Assembly: GCA_007258455.2 (NCBI GenBank)
Contig: VDFB02115076.1
Coordinates: 124,001-188,000, forward strand
From: Sequoia sempervirens
Lineage: Eukaryota > Streptophyta > Pinopsida > Cupressales > Cupressaceae
Length of the DNA stretch: 64,000 nucleotides
Direction: 5' to 3'
A model generated the notes under the pieces. It was not told the origin of the DNA. It was given only the letters and a program-made list of their open reading frames with translations, and did not search any database. Made by a program: the position numbers and the translations under genes. Shown piece by piece: positions 20,386-32,145 of this stretch; the first letter of the stretch is position 1, and each line of letters opens with the position of its first letter.

Positions 20386-21980
20386 TGTTGGATACAGTAT
20401 ATACCCGAGAGTCGAGACTGACGACATTTCAGTTCAGGGACATCTTACGGAGTGCAGAGCGATGTTTCCTCTAGAACCTTGGTCTTCTCCATGTTACAGA
20501 CATGCCCGAGATTCGGGTGAATCATGGTTTATTGACAGCGCTATGTGAGCGGTGGCACTCAGAGACATCCTCGTTTCACCTACCGACTGGAGAGGCCACT
20601 GTGACACTGGAGGATGTGTACAGGATACTCAGACTCCCTATTAGAGGCACACGGGTGAGGTACGATACCCAGAGGGGTGCAACCGAGATATGAAGATATT
20701 ATCCGCATGTAGACATTAGGCAGTTAGGGTTCAACCATTATGAGATTAGGTGGCATGTGCTTGCTCAAAGATATAGGCAGCTAGACTATTTAGTATGTAC
20801 CTTGATAGGTGGTATAGTACTTCCTGACCATCGATGTCATGGTTTTCCTGTGGGGTGGGGGGAGATGCTTGTAGGGATGCTAGAGAGACGTGAGGTGTAT
20901 GCATGGGGTCCTTGTCTCCTAGGTATGTTGTACTTTCATTTGCATGATATTGCCTACCAGGATGCACAGTCCATGAGTTGTGGTACCACGCTCTTGATGG
21001 TATGGGCATGGGAGCACATCGCCATTTTCCGGCCACCGGCTATAGTTGACCCACCACACGGAGCCCCTTATGCCTTCCGCTATGCAGGGGCTAATACTCA
21101 GCATCATATAGGAGATACGGGCTATTTCAAGCATCCTATAGACATGATGGTTCAGTTTATATGGAAGCCATACTTGGGCTGCACAGAGTGGTCAGACGAG
21201 GATGAGCATTTTCCGTTTTGCCAACAGACTCAGTTTTTTACTAGACGGACAATTTCACATGTCCACATTATAGATCGTCATTTTCCAGATCGTGTCTTGC
21301 GGTAGTTTGGAGATGTGCAGGATGTGCCAAGAGGTTGGGCTGAGTTTGCGAGGTCATCGCAGGAGATCCCCTTATGGGGTCCAGAGATTCTAGTGGCCAT
21401 AGCAGAGGCAGACATTAATGCATTACAGTAAGTTCCATGGGGATGGAGGGATGGTCCAGCAGACCCAGGGACCACAGAGGAGTATAATCAGTGGTGGGTA
21501 GTACACAGACCGATTTCGCTGATAGATCCAGAGCAGCCAGCATCGGTAGAGCAACAAGGGACAAGTCTGCGAGGTAGGCGTGGTAGAGGTAGAGGTCGGG
21601 GAGACAGAGGAGGGTGTGGTGATGGAGGAGATGATGGCCGAGGTGGACGCTGAGGAGGCAGGAGAGGGAGACGTGGTCAGAGGGGATGAGGGCCACCACT
21701 GTCACCAATCCGTGAGGAGGGACGAGGAGAGGAGGATGTGGCCATGCCAAAAATTGGGAGAGGAAGGGAGGAGGTGGATACTGCGATAGGCAGAGAGGAG
21801 GTGCAACCTACATAGGCGGCCATTCCAGACATCCCAACAGAGGAGGTGGATAGAGAGGAGGCAGAGATTTATGCCTTGGGCTTGTTGGGTGCCTATTAGG
21901 AGGATGATGATCATGAGAGAGAGATTCGTGATCAGATTTTAGAGGAGTTGGATCTTGTATGCACGATGGTGAGTATTTAG
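20386..21980 (+). pseudogene. Plant mobile domain (PMD) retroelement ORF
   Basis: One frame runs about 530 codons with no frameshift, broken only by stops (TAG ~20476, TGA 20691, TAG 21303, TAA 21429, two TGA and two TAG in the C-terminal half). The protein shows the PMD (PF10536-type) signature: NHGLLTALCERWHSET, SFHLPTGEATVTLEDVYRIL, LVCTLIGGIVLPD, and near the end RRTISHVHIIDRHFPDRVL then GDVQDVPRGWAEF. A Gly/Arg-rich stretch (RGRRGRGRGRG) and an acidic tail follow. PMDs occur in the host proteins MAIN/MAIL and in gypsy and MULE elements. Here a polypurine tract and LTR follow on the same strand, which points to an LTR-retrotransposon-borne copy. GC content is clearly higher than in the surroundings. 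No start codon is obvious; the frame opens after a pyrimidine run and CAG at about 20397 that could be a splice acceptor. Confidence 0.75.
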
Positions 21981-22359
21981 AACGGGCGACATCCTTGCTA
22001 TGGGTGCAGAGCAAAATCTCAATTCTAGGGCCAAGTGGGTGAAAATGAATTGGTTTTTACCCAACTTCTTATATATACTTAGGGCTTAGGTGGAATTTCT
22101 TTCCTACTGGCCACGTTACCTTCCAAATTTGATCTCCTAGTACCTATCCCTAACATTTCCAAACTCAATTCAATCAATTCCACTGCATTTTTGGCTATCC
22201 AATGGACTAATCAGGATCATTTCCAAATTTTTCTGAACTTTTTTGACAATTTGTCAATTTTCCCGAGGGGGCATACCTTCACCTGTTTTACACTGGGGCA
22301 TTACTGGGGCATATTTGTTATCAATTTTCTTTGACACAACGCTGAAATGACATTATATC

Positions 22360-22372
22360 AAAGAGGGGCAAA
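22360..22372 (+). other. Polypurine tract
   Basis: AAAGAGGGGCAAA directly abuts TGTAGACACCGAAATTTGG, the LTR start. This AGAGGGGCAAATGTAGACACC junction is a frequent arrangement in plant gypsy elements and supports placing the LTR boundary at 22373. Confidence 0.7.
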
Positions 22373-23624
22373 TGTAGACACCGAAATTTGGTCTAAGCCT
22401 GCGACTTTAATATTCTTCATAATTCCTATTCTTCATGGTCATGATTAAATAATCTTAATTATTTAATTAATTCATCTTAACATTAATTCTTCTATTAATT
22501 AAATAATCTTAATTATTTAATTAATTCACCTTAACATTAATTCTTCTATTGATTAAATAATCTTAATTATTTAATTAATTCATCTTAACATTAATTCTTC
22601 TATTGATCAAATAATCTCAATTATTTAATTATTCTCTGTAGTCTTCATTTCTTCTATTAATTAAATAATCTTAATTATTTAATTAATTCACACTTTTCTT
22701 TATTCTATCTGATTAATTAAATAAATGCTTTTATTTAATTATGTTACTAATTAACCTTATCATTCTTGTCAAATTAAATAAATTCTTATTTAATTTACTC
22801 TTTATCATATTTCAACTATAATTAAATAATTCTTTATTTATTTAATTATTCATTTAAATCCCTTCATCACTTAATTAAATAAATCTTATTTATTTAATTA
22901 TTCTTCAAATATCGAGTCTTGAATTAAATGAATTATTTAATTCATGAATTCTATTTTAACGCAATCCTCTATATTTAGATAATTGTGTGACTTATCTAAG
23001 TATTCACTTTTACTCGACTCAAAGATCTATTTCAAATTGCTCAATTAACTCTTGCTTTAATGTCTGAGTGGCATTCTCGAGTAATCTCTTCGTCAAATCA
23101 TTCAATCGTCCAATGCTAACTCAATTGCGTGTACATGCATGTTAATTAAATATTCTTATTTAATTAATTAACCTTGTGTTTGCATTCGAACAAGAGTTGC
23201 TTTAATCCATCTTCATCTTTTTCATGCAAAGATAATTCTTCTATTTTCAAATACCAAACTGGAAGATTAAATCATTTATTTAATCTTTAATTCTATTTCT
23301 AATTTGTATCACTCATGTCACTACTGACAGTTATCAGAATGCATGTCTAATCTGTTGATCTCAACCGTCCGTTGATCTTTCAATCCTGGCCTGTCATTCG
23401 AATAATCAATTTTCTATAAATTGATCTGTCATTCTTCATTCCAATCTCTCTCAAAAACTTGCAAAATCTTATGACTTTTGAGAGCACTTATCTTGAATCT
23501 TCGATGTTTTGCTAAATCATTATCTTAGGCTATATTTGCACGAACTCTTGAAAATCTGAGAGCAATTATACTACAACAGCAAAATGGAGAAGGGCAATCG
23601 AGATGAATCATGGAAATACGTACA
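22373..23624 (+). repeat. Gypsy-type LTR with AT-rich palindromic tract
   Basis: The LTR begins TGTAGACACCGAAATTTGG after a polypurine tract and probably ends near ATACGTACA at 23624, just before AATTTGGTGAGATTG, which resembles a primer-binding site. From 22430 to about 22930 the unit ATTAATTAAATAATC followed by TTAATTATTTAATTAATTC recurs three to four times at ~57-bp spacing and then decays into single palindromes. A similar LTR, sharing the TGTAGACA start and the AT palindromes, lies at 32636. Confidence 0.65.
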
Positions 23625-24338
23625 AATTTGGTGAGATTGTTCAAGTTTTATTTACGTTTTTACTTTCCTTTGTTCTTTGTTCCTTAGCATTATATTTGCA
23701 TTTAGATTTGTATTGCATGTTTGCTCTTAATCTTTTCTTTGTGCATTTTCTTGGCGTTACAGTATAATTTGAATTGAATTTTCTTAATTATATTTGACTT
23801 AAATTTCAAGCTACTTGTCAAAAAGATTATATTTTGTTCTCAACTCAATGGTTCATGTTGCTTAAGTCATTTAAAAAAATATATTTATTGTGATCAACAT
23901 GAATGAACTTAATTATAAAGTGGCATTGATTTCCTAAAATTCTACTAGAGATCAAATGTATATTGAATATAAGGAAATGTAAGTTGTAAGAGATCATCAA
24001 ATAAACAAACATGTATGTATATTGAATATTTAAAGCAAATGCATACATATATCATGTGTAAACATGTAACCATAAGCAAACACATGTACATACATGTAAA
24101 GAGATTCAATGTATAAACATAACACATGTTATAAGCAAAGAGGAAAATGTATGTATATATCATATAAGAAAATGTATGTACATATTATATAAGCAAATTA
24201 ATGTAAATTAGAGATCATCAAATGTCAAATACTAAATATCAAAAAATAAGCAAATGTAAGAGAATCAAATCTCAAATACTAAAGATCATCATATAAGAAA
24301 ATACATGTAGTAAAGATCATAAATCTAGTGTGCAAGGC
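23625..24338. other. No gene seen
   Basis: AT-rich DNA between the LTR and the 3' end of the minus-strand gene. Repeated short words (ATAAGCAAATGTA, ACATGTATGTATAT) give a loosely periodic look at 23990-24250. No coding region. Confidence 0.4.
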
Positions 24339-26043
24339 CTAATATGAATGTCGAGTCTTGGTCGAACGACCATCTGAATGAGAACGGTCCTGCTCTGATA
24401 GATGTGTTGAGCCCTGCAAATAAAATTGTGTATAGAATGTGTTAAATACATATAATTTATATTAAATAAATTCTATGAAAGTTATTTTTAAATGAACTTG
24501 TATTTTTAAATATCTATCTAGATCTATGCATACATAAATATTGCATGTAGATATATACACGTGTATATATAAAAATTTAAAACTCACATGTCCACTGGCA
24601 GCAGATTCATCCACATCTGAGTCACATCGATCATGCACATGATCTGGACCAAGGCTAGGAGTGACATGAGGTATGTCCACATATAACAATATATATACAT
24701 ATATATCAACTTACATGAATATCTAGTTAAAAAAAATCAAAATAATTAAAAAAGAATTGAAACATGCACATGCACACATACATGCACATCATCTGATATC
24801 AGATGACCTAAGTCCTCTGAAACAGTCACCTCCACCATATCCATCAAATGGTCAAGTGACGAATCAACATTTACATCCATCTGATCTATCCCATGTTGTG
24901 CCAGAAATGATGAATGTAGAGGACTATGAAGGTGAGATGGCATCGGTGATGATGAAACAAAACCAATCAACATATCAGTAAAACCCATAGTCTGTGCAGC
25001 TGCCGAATGAACTGTAGGTGGATCCTGATGCGCACTAGTGCTCGATTGAGAGTGATGGGATCCTGGAGTTGAATGGAATCCATGTGCCAAATGATCTTTG
25101 AAATTCTCTATACCGATCCCATTCTCTGATGCAATGTTGGCATATGCCTCCAATAGGTCCTCAACCAAACAATGCAAAGTCATGCGTGCCATATCTCCTG
25201 TAAGTGAATCAAGTTGTGTAGGAGTAGGGATGTCGGTCGCTATAAAAGGATCCATGGTGGTCCACTGTGCTAAAAATGACATGGATCGGGAACATCTGGA
25301 CATCAAATACTAACCTACACGATCATCAGATATCCTAGTGGTGGCAGCTGCAATGTCACCTATAGTGTCAATTGCTTCCTTTTGGGAAGCAACAACAACC
25401 TCATTTGCTATGGGGGCTAGAGTTGGGGTGAGAGTAGGAGACCTCTAGCCAACCAATGCCCTAAACACTGGGGCTGGTCTATCTGCTCAATGATAGGTGG
25501 GCCTATCGGCAATCCTACCATGCCCCTAACCAACATATGGTGGAATGTCCAGGTAGTTAACTTTGAGGCCCAAATGGACCTCAGCATACAACTTTTGAAC
25601 AAAATATAATGGAATCTGGTCATTGTTTTGGTATTGAACATGTGCTACGAGAAATTGTGGGTAGATCAATTCATCCATAGCACGATCGACACATCTAGTG
25701 ACCTGGTATCCCCTAACCTTACATACATTTTGATAAAAAGGAAAACAAGTGTTTTTTATCATTTCTTTGGTCACACTATCTTGTATTTGTTTAAGGGGAA
25801 CATCACCATGTACTTCTTCCTGCATGCGGGAAAGAATAGCAACTGCTCTATCTAGGGAATATGCACTAGTCCTCTCAAGTTCATCTCTTAGTTTTTCTAA
25901 ACTATGTAATATTGACATACATGGTTCAGAATATATCCCTGGGTTTGCACCCTGTGCTAATGAGTCTCTCAATTTTTTAATCTCATTAGTGGTATTTGCA
26001 AACAAAGAATCTGCTCAGGTGGAACATGATCTGCATTTTCCAT
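24339..26043 (-). pseudogene. Unknown transposon-associated gene, copy 2
   Basis: The minus-strand model starts at ATG 26043 (MENADHVPPEQ), shifts frame once within about 35 bases, then keeps one frame to about 24788. That long exon contains only in-frame stops (near 25526, 25495, 25450 and 25310). Small exons follow at 24588-24654 and 24339-24413, each with AG before and GTGAGT or a stop after; the last reads GSTHLSEQDRSHSDGRST. The block PLYFVQKLYAEVHLGLKVNYLDI corresponds to YFIKKLYVDFVLG-INYFDI in the gene at 7.5-9.5 kb, and the exon layout is the same. The C-terminal half is His/Ser/Asp-rich (HGFHSTPGSHHSQSS). No enzymatic motif is seen. A transposon accessory protein is inferred. Confidence 0.55.
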
Positions 26044-27318
26044 GTTATATATATATATCACAGTACACCTAAAAGAGCAATGAGACCTTGGTAAATAATA
26101 TATCTAGATAAAGGGAATACAAATCTAAAACAATTGTAATAATTCATCTACTCATCAATAATATTTTCATACCATTAACAAAAAAAAATTCAACATCTAT
26201 CACAGTTTTTAATAATTTCAAAACATTCAAATTACTAGATTGCACACAAAACATAATCTAAAATAGTTCTAAAATTTAAATTTAAAACATAATCTAAAAT
26301 AGTTCTAAAATTTAATGGAAGATGTGTCTAAAATTAAGAATTCACACTAGAATATCAATATTCCATAAGAATCTCATAAAGAGGATGGATTTAATGGAAG
26401 ATAATATAAAATCCTCCATATGAGGTTGAATTTTATCATTACATTATGATTGAATCATCTCAATTATATAGCCAACACCATCAAAAAATTATAGATTGGA
26501 AAGCAAAATAATCACACATTTATCATATTTTTATATGTATAAAGTTTAGATACCATCAAACTATTTAAACTTATAAATTGCATAAAGCTATAAATTGAAT
26601 CGTTAAAACTAATTTGTTAAGAATCAAATCTAATAAATTTTGACTTCATATTGCGTGTACTTGTTATAAATATCTCACTAATCCAACCATACATTTTATA
26701 TATGTTAAAAAATATATAATTTAACAATTTATACAACTTCTAATTATGATAATAAATCTAGAATCAAACGTGACCCAAATGTAGGATAAAGACAAGAATC
26801 TTAATCTATACCATTATTTTGAGTTTGGTTTAATAGAAATTGAATTTTTTTATAATCATGAAAAAAACAATGAATAAACTAAGTTCTATCATTTTAACAA
26901 TGGTGAATTAGTGCCTAAAGATTGGCCTAAAAAATTATAATATTCAACATTCTTATCACAAATGATATATGGAAACTAAGGATTGTTTGGTTATATATTT
27001 TCATAGATTTAAAATTTGAATATTTATTACTATAACATGTTCATTAAAATTAGAATCTTAAATAATATTGTAATAATTTATTATGTCTTTGAAATTTGTT
27101 TTGTGGATTTTAATGTTGTTTTTTAAATTTAAGTTCTAGAGTAAGTAGAATCTAATGAGACACCTTAAAAAGATTCAAGTAATTTATGTTTTCCTTAAAA
27201 TTATGACTATTGTTCAATTAAATAGATTATTGATTGTATTTAGATTTTAAAATTGGAAATAGTTTAAAATTGTAGAACCATATTATCCTTTGATACAAAA
27301 AGCTATGTCAAGGATTAT
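26044..27318. other. AT-rich, no gene seen
   Basis: The first ~60 bases are probably the 5' leader of the minus-strand gene: TATATATAT repeats, and a CTTTTAG acceptor-like site on the minus strand near 26073. The rest is AT-rich with AAAATAGTTCTAAAATTTAA duplicated near 26263 and 26290. No credible ORF. Confidence 0.4.
26431..26580 (+). repeat. ~150-bp direct repeat, copy 1
   Basis: This stretch (TTTTATCATTACATTATGA, later GATTGGAAAG-AAAATAATCACAC and ACCATCAAACTATTTA) recurs at 28523-28669 in the same orientation with roughly one difference every seven to ten bases. The two copies are about 2.09 kb apart and could be termini of a small non-autonomous element. Confidence 0.7.
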
Positions 27319-27711
27319 TTGTATCTTCCTCATGTAATTATGTTTCACATATTGAATATTTTAGGGAGGATTGTGTGGATGATTTGGAAGTTGAAGCAAA
27401 GATTGGTTGAGAACGACAAAGGATATTTTGTTAAACTCCAAAATCCTAAGAATAGAGAAGATGGTGAGTCATATTTTAATAGACCTTATCTTCACTCCTA
27501 TTCAAATGCAACCTCTCCAACCAATATATTGGATTGCAAAATAAGTAATAGATATATATATGAACTTACTCCTAATCCTCCTCCATTTACCCCACCATTA
27601 GATATGCATATTGGTATTCACCTACTCAAGTCTTATGAGACCCTAGGTGGCTTTGTGAATACATCAAAAATCTTATGCATGATGTCTAAGAATTTAATTG
27701 TGATGGATTGA
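27319..27711 (+). CDS. Unrecognised 130-codon ORF
   Basis: The ORF reads IVWMIWKLKQRLVENDKGYFVKL and later TPNPPPFTPPLDMHIGIHLL. Amino-acid composition is not obviously low-complexity, and it is the longest open stretch for several kilobases. It lies between the two ~150-bp direct repeats. I recognise no domain, and it could be chance or a transposon fossil. Confidence 0.25.
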   Translation: MYLPHVIMFHILNILGRIVWMIWKLKQRLVENDKGYFVKLQNPKNREDGESYFNRPYLHSYSNATSPTNILDCKISNRYIYELTPNPPPFTPPLDMHIGIHLLKSYETLGGFVNTSKILCMMSKNLIVMD

Positions 27712-28522
27712 TATATTCCAAGAATTTATAAATGAAGTATATATTCATATATATGTATTTGTTTGAGTGTTTAAAATTAGTTATAGAAGTTTATAGAAGG
27801 CCATAGATGACCCACTTTTTGAATTAAATTTAGTTATGAATTTGTTATTTTTGGATGCGCATTTAGATTTAAATTTACATGCCAAAGTCACAATGTCCTA
27901 CTGTTGATTAAATTCCTACAAGAAATTAAGGAACTTGCGATCTACCCACCTCCCAATGGTCTTGGAATGGATGCATTTAGATGGATAAGGATTTCAGAAG
28001 GCTCATGGTACTTGTGGATCCCTCAAAGGCATGATACATAACACATGAACTTTATTTATGAAATTTGGTCTTTAGTTGTTGGCTTCTAGTATGAATGTTA
28101 TCTATAAGGTGGAATTCTTAGTTGAGACTCTCAATCTTCCATTGTTGGTTTCTAGTGTGATTATAAAATATGAGCCAAGTATTACTTTCTAATGGTAATT
28201 ATTGAAACAACGTAAATAAATTATTCCCATCTTAATTCTCATCCAGAGTTGTCTTAGTCAATTTCTCAATGTATGAGTTCCATATATTTGTAAATTTTCT
28301 TAATATAAAAACATATTTTATTTCATTAATAAACCTATCTATTCCATGTTAAAAACGATGCTTTTATTTTAAATTATAAGTATATAATTCAAAATTAATT
28401 AGTAACTCAAGATAGAGTACACACAATTTATTTAGTTAAAATAAAATAATATTCTTATTTCCATGAGTTATGTGCAATGGTAGCTTGATGTCTTAGAAAT
28501 ATTTCTTTGATACATACTAAAT
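27712..28522. other. No gene seen
   Basis: AT-rich DNA between the unrecognised ORF and the second direct repeat, without coding signals. Confidence 0.35.
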
Positions 28523-28669
28523 TTTTATCATTACATTATGAGTGAACCATCTCAATTATATATCCAAGCACATCAAAAATTTATAGATTGGAAAGAAAAA
28601 TAATCACACATTTATCATATTTTTATATGTATAACGTTTCTACCATCAAACTATTTATACTTATAGATT
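28523..28669 (+). repeat. ~150-bp direct repeat, copy 2
   Basis: Second copy of the repeat at 26431-26580, same orientation. See that entry for shared landmarks. Confidence 0.7.
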
Positions 28670-29760
28670 AAATTATTTTTGAATTTGGTTATTTGGGTTC
28701 AAAATGCCATGCTATAGGATTTTCTTGTGTTTTCACTAGATTGTCATGTGTCTAGCTATGTATTTTATAGGTGTAGGAATTTTAGAGGAAGAAAAGGTTG
28801 AAAAAAATGCATAAGGATGAGATGGAGCCTTGTTTACCTTAGGATTTGGTTGAAGCTCCCTTTGGGCATAATCGAGGGGTGGTTGGTCCTCTTGTAGACA
28901 TGACTAATTTAGAATGTCTTTTCAAGAGAAATTTAGAGGAGATTGGTAGAGACAAGAATCATGTGTTAGAGATGGATTAGTTGGAGTTCTTTGCCTCTAC
29001 CATTCTCTTGAATTGAAACATTCACCTCTTTGTATTCCTTCTAATAATTTAAAAATATGAATCTAAGGTTCAAGTTTAGAAGATTATAGGAACCCTTTAT
29101 TCCCTTTGGTCTCAAGTTTGGAAACTCCATTAGAAAGGAACTAGGTTCATTCATGGAAAAGGATAAGGTTGACAATAAGATATAGTTCCTTGAAGAATTT
29201 TGGATTCAAGTTGTGAAATGATAGATCTACTAATGTTTTTGGGAAAACGACCCTCTTTATTAGATACATTGCCACTATTGGTGGAGTATTTCTAATTGGA
29301 TGTTATTTTTCTAACTTACAACTATATTTTTCTTGTTGTTGTTCCATGCCAATATGATTGATCCTTTTTTGTCTCTTTATTGTCTCTTTATTGGGTCTTT
29401 GTAAAAGGGTGGGGCCCTTTCAAAATTTCTATTTCTAATTCATAAATTCAACCAGAAGTATTTACCCTAAAATTAAAATATAAATTTAAACTTTAAAATA
29501 GTCTTTTTTGATATTATATAATTTAGCCTTGACATGTATTTAATTTATAAATCCTATTATTCTTTATGTTTAATTTCAAAATTTTAATGCTCTCAAGTAT
29601 AGGTTACAAGTGCATTCTTTACATTTTTTCTCTTTCTTTTGTACTATTTTGTATGGGTGTCTTATATGCATTGCCTCAAACATATAATTTTGATTTCAAT
29701 TTAGTTTTCTTGCAAGATTTAAACTTAAGCTTGTACTTAAAAAATATCATGTTATCCTTG
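28670..29760. other. No gene recognised
   Basis: Broken frames around 28800-29000 (LEEIGRDKNHVLEMD) look like fossil coding DNA of an unknown retroelement or gene. No domain can be named. Confidence 0.3.
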
Positions 29761-29762
29761 CA

Positions 29763-30290
29763 AATGGATTTGTTGAAAAGGCTTTAGAAACTTTCAAGCA
29801 AATGCAATTAGCAGTTGTAAAGCCAAATTCCACAACCTTCCCTCTGCTTGTGCCAAAATGGGAGCTTTGGAAAGGGTATGGACATCAATCAAATCATCAA
29901 GGGGGAATTTTACTAGATGTTGTAGTTGCAATTGCAAGTGCCCTAGTAGACATGTATGCAAAATGTGGAAGGCACATGAACTGTTTGATATAATGCCTCA
30001 AAAAAATCTGTTAACAGGTAAGGCTTTAGAAACATTCAAGCAAATGCAATTGGCAGGTGCCTGGTAGAAATGTATGCAAAATGTGGAAGCATAGAAAAAG
30101 CACGTTAATTGTTTGACAAATTTTTAAAATGGGTATGCAAAATCTTTCAAGCAAATGGAATTACCAACTGCTGCCTGTGCCAAAATTGGAGCATTGAAAC
30201 ATGGTATGAACATTCATCAAAACATAATAGAAATTAAGTTCGTTGAAAAGACTTTAGAAACTTTCAAGAAAATGCAATTTAAATTTCAAA
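29763..30290 (+). pseudogene. PPR-gene pseudogene (PLS-type)
   Basis: The three plus frames together give typical pentatricopeptide motifs: NGFVEKALETFKQMQLA-VKPNSTTFP, ALVDMYAKCGRHMN, IMPQKNL, EMYAKCGSIEKAR and ACAKIGALKHGMNIHQNII. Frames change several times and stops intervene, so no protein is made. The family normally acts in organelle RNA editing and processing. The phrases NGF-EKALETFKQMQL recur three times, partly from the natural 35-residue repeat and partly from local duplication. The piece is oriented plus and ends just before foldback copy B. Confidence 0.75.
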
Positions 30291-30586
30291 TCTACTGTAA
30301 ATTTCAACCATTTCACATTTCAGATTTTCCATTTAGGGTTTAAAATTTTTTCAAAATAAATTCAGTTTGAAACACAATTTCAAGTTCACCAACCTAGTGC
30401 TCACTATGGAGGTCAAGGTTGATGAACTTGGCTTTCAAACTGGTGCACATTTTTCCCCTAGGTTCGTTGTCCTTCGCTGTTCATGTTCACCTGCCGTTCA
30501 CGTTCACCGCAATAGAAAAAGTCACTATGAGCAGTGCATGCGACAGTGACAAATTTTTTATTTTATTTTCCCTAATTCAGGGGGTT

Positions 30587-30690
30587 CGATCAAACCCAAT
30601 AAAATATGATTTTTCCCTATGGTCGTTGATGGGTTCGGTCAAACATCTAAGATGGTTCGGCCGAACCTATAAGTTCTGTCGAACCCCTTG
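30587..30690. repeat. Cluster of GGTTCGGYCGAACC palindromes
   Basis: Four closely spaced near-palindromes of the type GGTTCGGCCGAACC occur at about 30588, 30632, 30656 and 30674 in otherwise AT-rich DNA. Each also contains the TTCGA-type core of a tRNA B box. The origin is unknown. Confidence 0.5.
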
Positions 30691-30789
30691 AAATAGTGAA
30701 AACCAAAAAAAATGAGAATTCCTTCCTCCTTATAATTGTAAACCATTATTATGCTTTAACCCATCATATATTATAAATTGTATAACATT

Positions 30790-31681
30790 TTTTAAACTCA
30801 TATCTAAAACATATCAGATATCCGATATGCCTAACACAAAATTTAATGCCTAGGGATTAGCCTCGGGCTTGCTTTGGAATTTGGTTCGGACCTGGCAATC
30901 CTAAGAAGTCAACACAAAAAACGTGTTTAACAACTTACCTTGCTTTTTCAAACATCGCCCATGTGGTTAACAACTTTTTTTTTAACCCAAAATTGATGAA
31001 ACGAAAAGGGTTTGTAAAGGAGCTTCTCAGCTTTCCACCAATATAAATTATACTTTACTTTGAATCTACTAAATAATTATTATTCATTTTCTATTAGAAT
31101 TATGACTAAAGTCTGATTGATAGCCGATTGAAAAACATCTATAGCTTTCAAATAGTATCACATTTTTGAATCCAAAACATGTGTCACATTCTATGCCATA
31201 AACTATAAGATTTAAAAAAATGAATTTCATGAAATTTTGACCAAGTTAAGGTGGTCGCATACAAGTTTTATATTTTTTAAAATTTGTAATAAAAAAATCA
31301 TAATTAATTATTTACTTGGAAAAAATTACAAAAAAATATGCATCACATCCAGACATGAGTCATCTACTTATATAAAATCTTATAAAAAAAATATTATCAT
31401 TTTATTATGGTTAGGGTGGTCAAACAGACACCTACTTCTTATTTTTTCCTTGAAATTTAAGTACTACTGCATTGAAATTTTAATTTTTCACCAAATAGAT
31501 TTTTTTTAAATAAACCTAATAGTTTAGAAACTACATTCAATTTTCCACAGATTCTATTCTTACCTATTTTTGAAATAATATAGATAACTTATTCAAATTT
31601 TTACGTCAAGTTGCCTAACTCTAATTTTTCTGAATTTTCATTGCCACTTAAGGGCCTATTTTTTTCATGATGATCCTACAC
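30790..31681 (-). mobile_element. GTGCARGATCATG family, copy B (terminal fragment)
   Basis: The minus strand starts GTGTAGGATCATCATG at 31681 and runs through AAGTGGCAATGAAAATTC, GTTGACTTCTTAGGATTGCC and ATATCGGATATCTGATATG. It matches the right end of copy C (51590-52441) along about 850 bases, including ACCTACTTCTTAT, AACTACATTCAATTT and AGCTTTCCACCAATATAA. Only one end is present; the other is missing or diverged. It carries no ORF. Confidence 0.75.
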
Positions 31682-32126
31682 ATACCCAATAGACCGATTC
31701 GACAGGTGATTTGATTGTGTGCGTTGAAGACCATTCCTACAAAAAAGAAGGATGATTATGATACAAAAAGATGCATAGAATATGCCAAAACCTAGAGAAT
31801 TGCCTTATGCCCCAACAAAAATCTCAAATTTTGACAATTTGATAGGGGTTTTGAGACCTCTCGAACATAATGATGAGGTTGATTTTCACCCAAAATGCTT
31901 TGAAAAATTAGCTACCTCCCGAATCTGGTAACTAAAACCCTTCCTTCAAACCCTTGTAGATCTAGAAAAATATGATGAAATTTGATGAAATGAAAGCCAA
32001 ACCTGAATTTATCTAACACCTTAGATTCAATAGAGAGGCTCTCAAGACCCCAACTCGCACCCAACAAAAATTCCATGCCAAGATTGGTACCTTAGATCTG
32101 GGAAGAAGTCTACAACACTAAAGTTT
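31682..32126. other. No gene recognised
   Basis: Unannotated DNA between foldback copy B and a copia-type primer-binding site. Broken minus-strand coding of a copia 5' leader or gag is possible, given that the primer-binding site faces this way, but I see no motif. Confidence 0.3.
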
Positions 32127-32145
32127 TGATACCATGTAGGAGTTT
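32127..32145 (-). other. Copia-type primer-binding site beside LTR end
   Basis: On the minus strand TGGTATCAAAAC directly follows CCTACA. On the plus strand this is TGATACCA next to TGTAGGAG at 32135. TGGTATCA complements the 3' end of initiator tRNA-Met, the usual copia primer, so an LTR of a minus-strand copia element probably extends rightwards from 32135. Its far edge is not clear. Confidence 0.4.

Noticed and set aside
21415..22014. Several minus-strand open frames opposite the PMD C-terminus
   Set aside because: They are antisense to a GC-rich continuous plus-strand frame and carry no recognisable domain.
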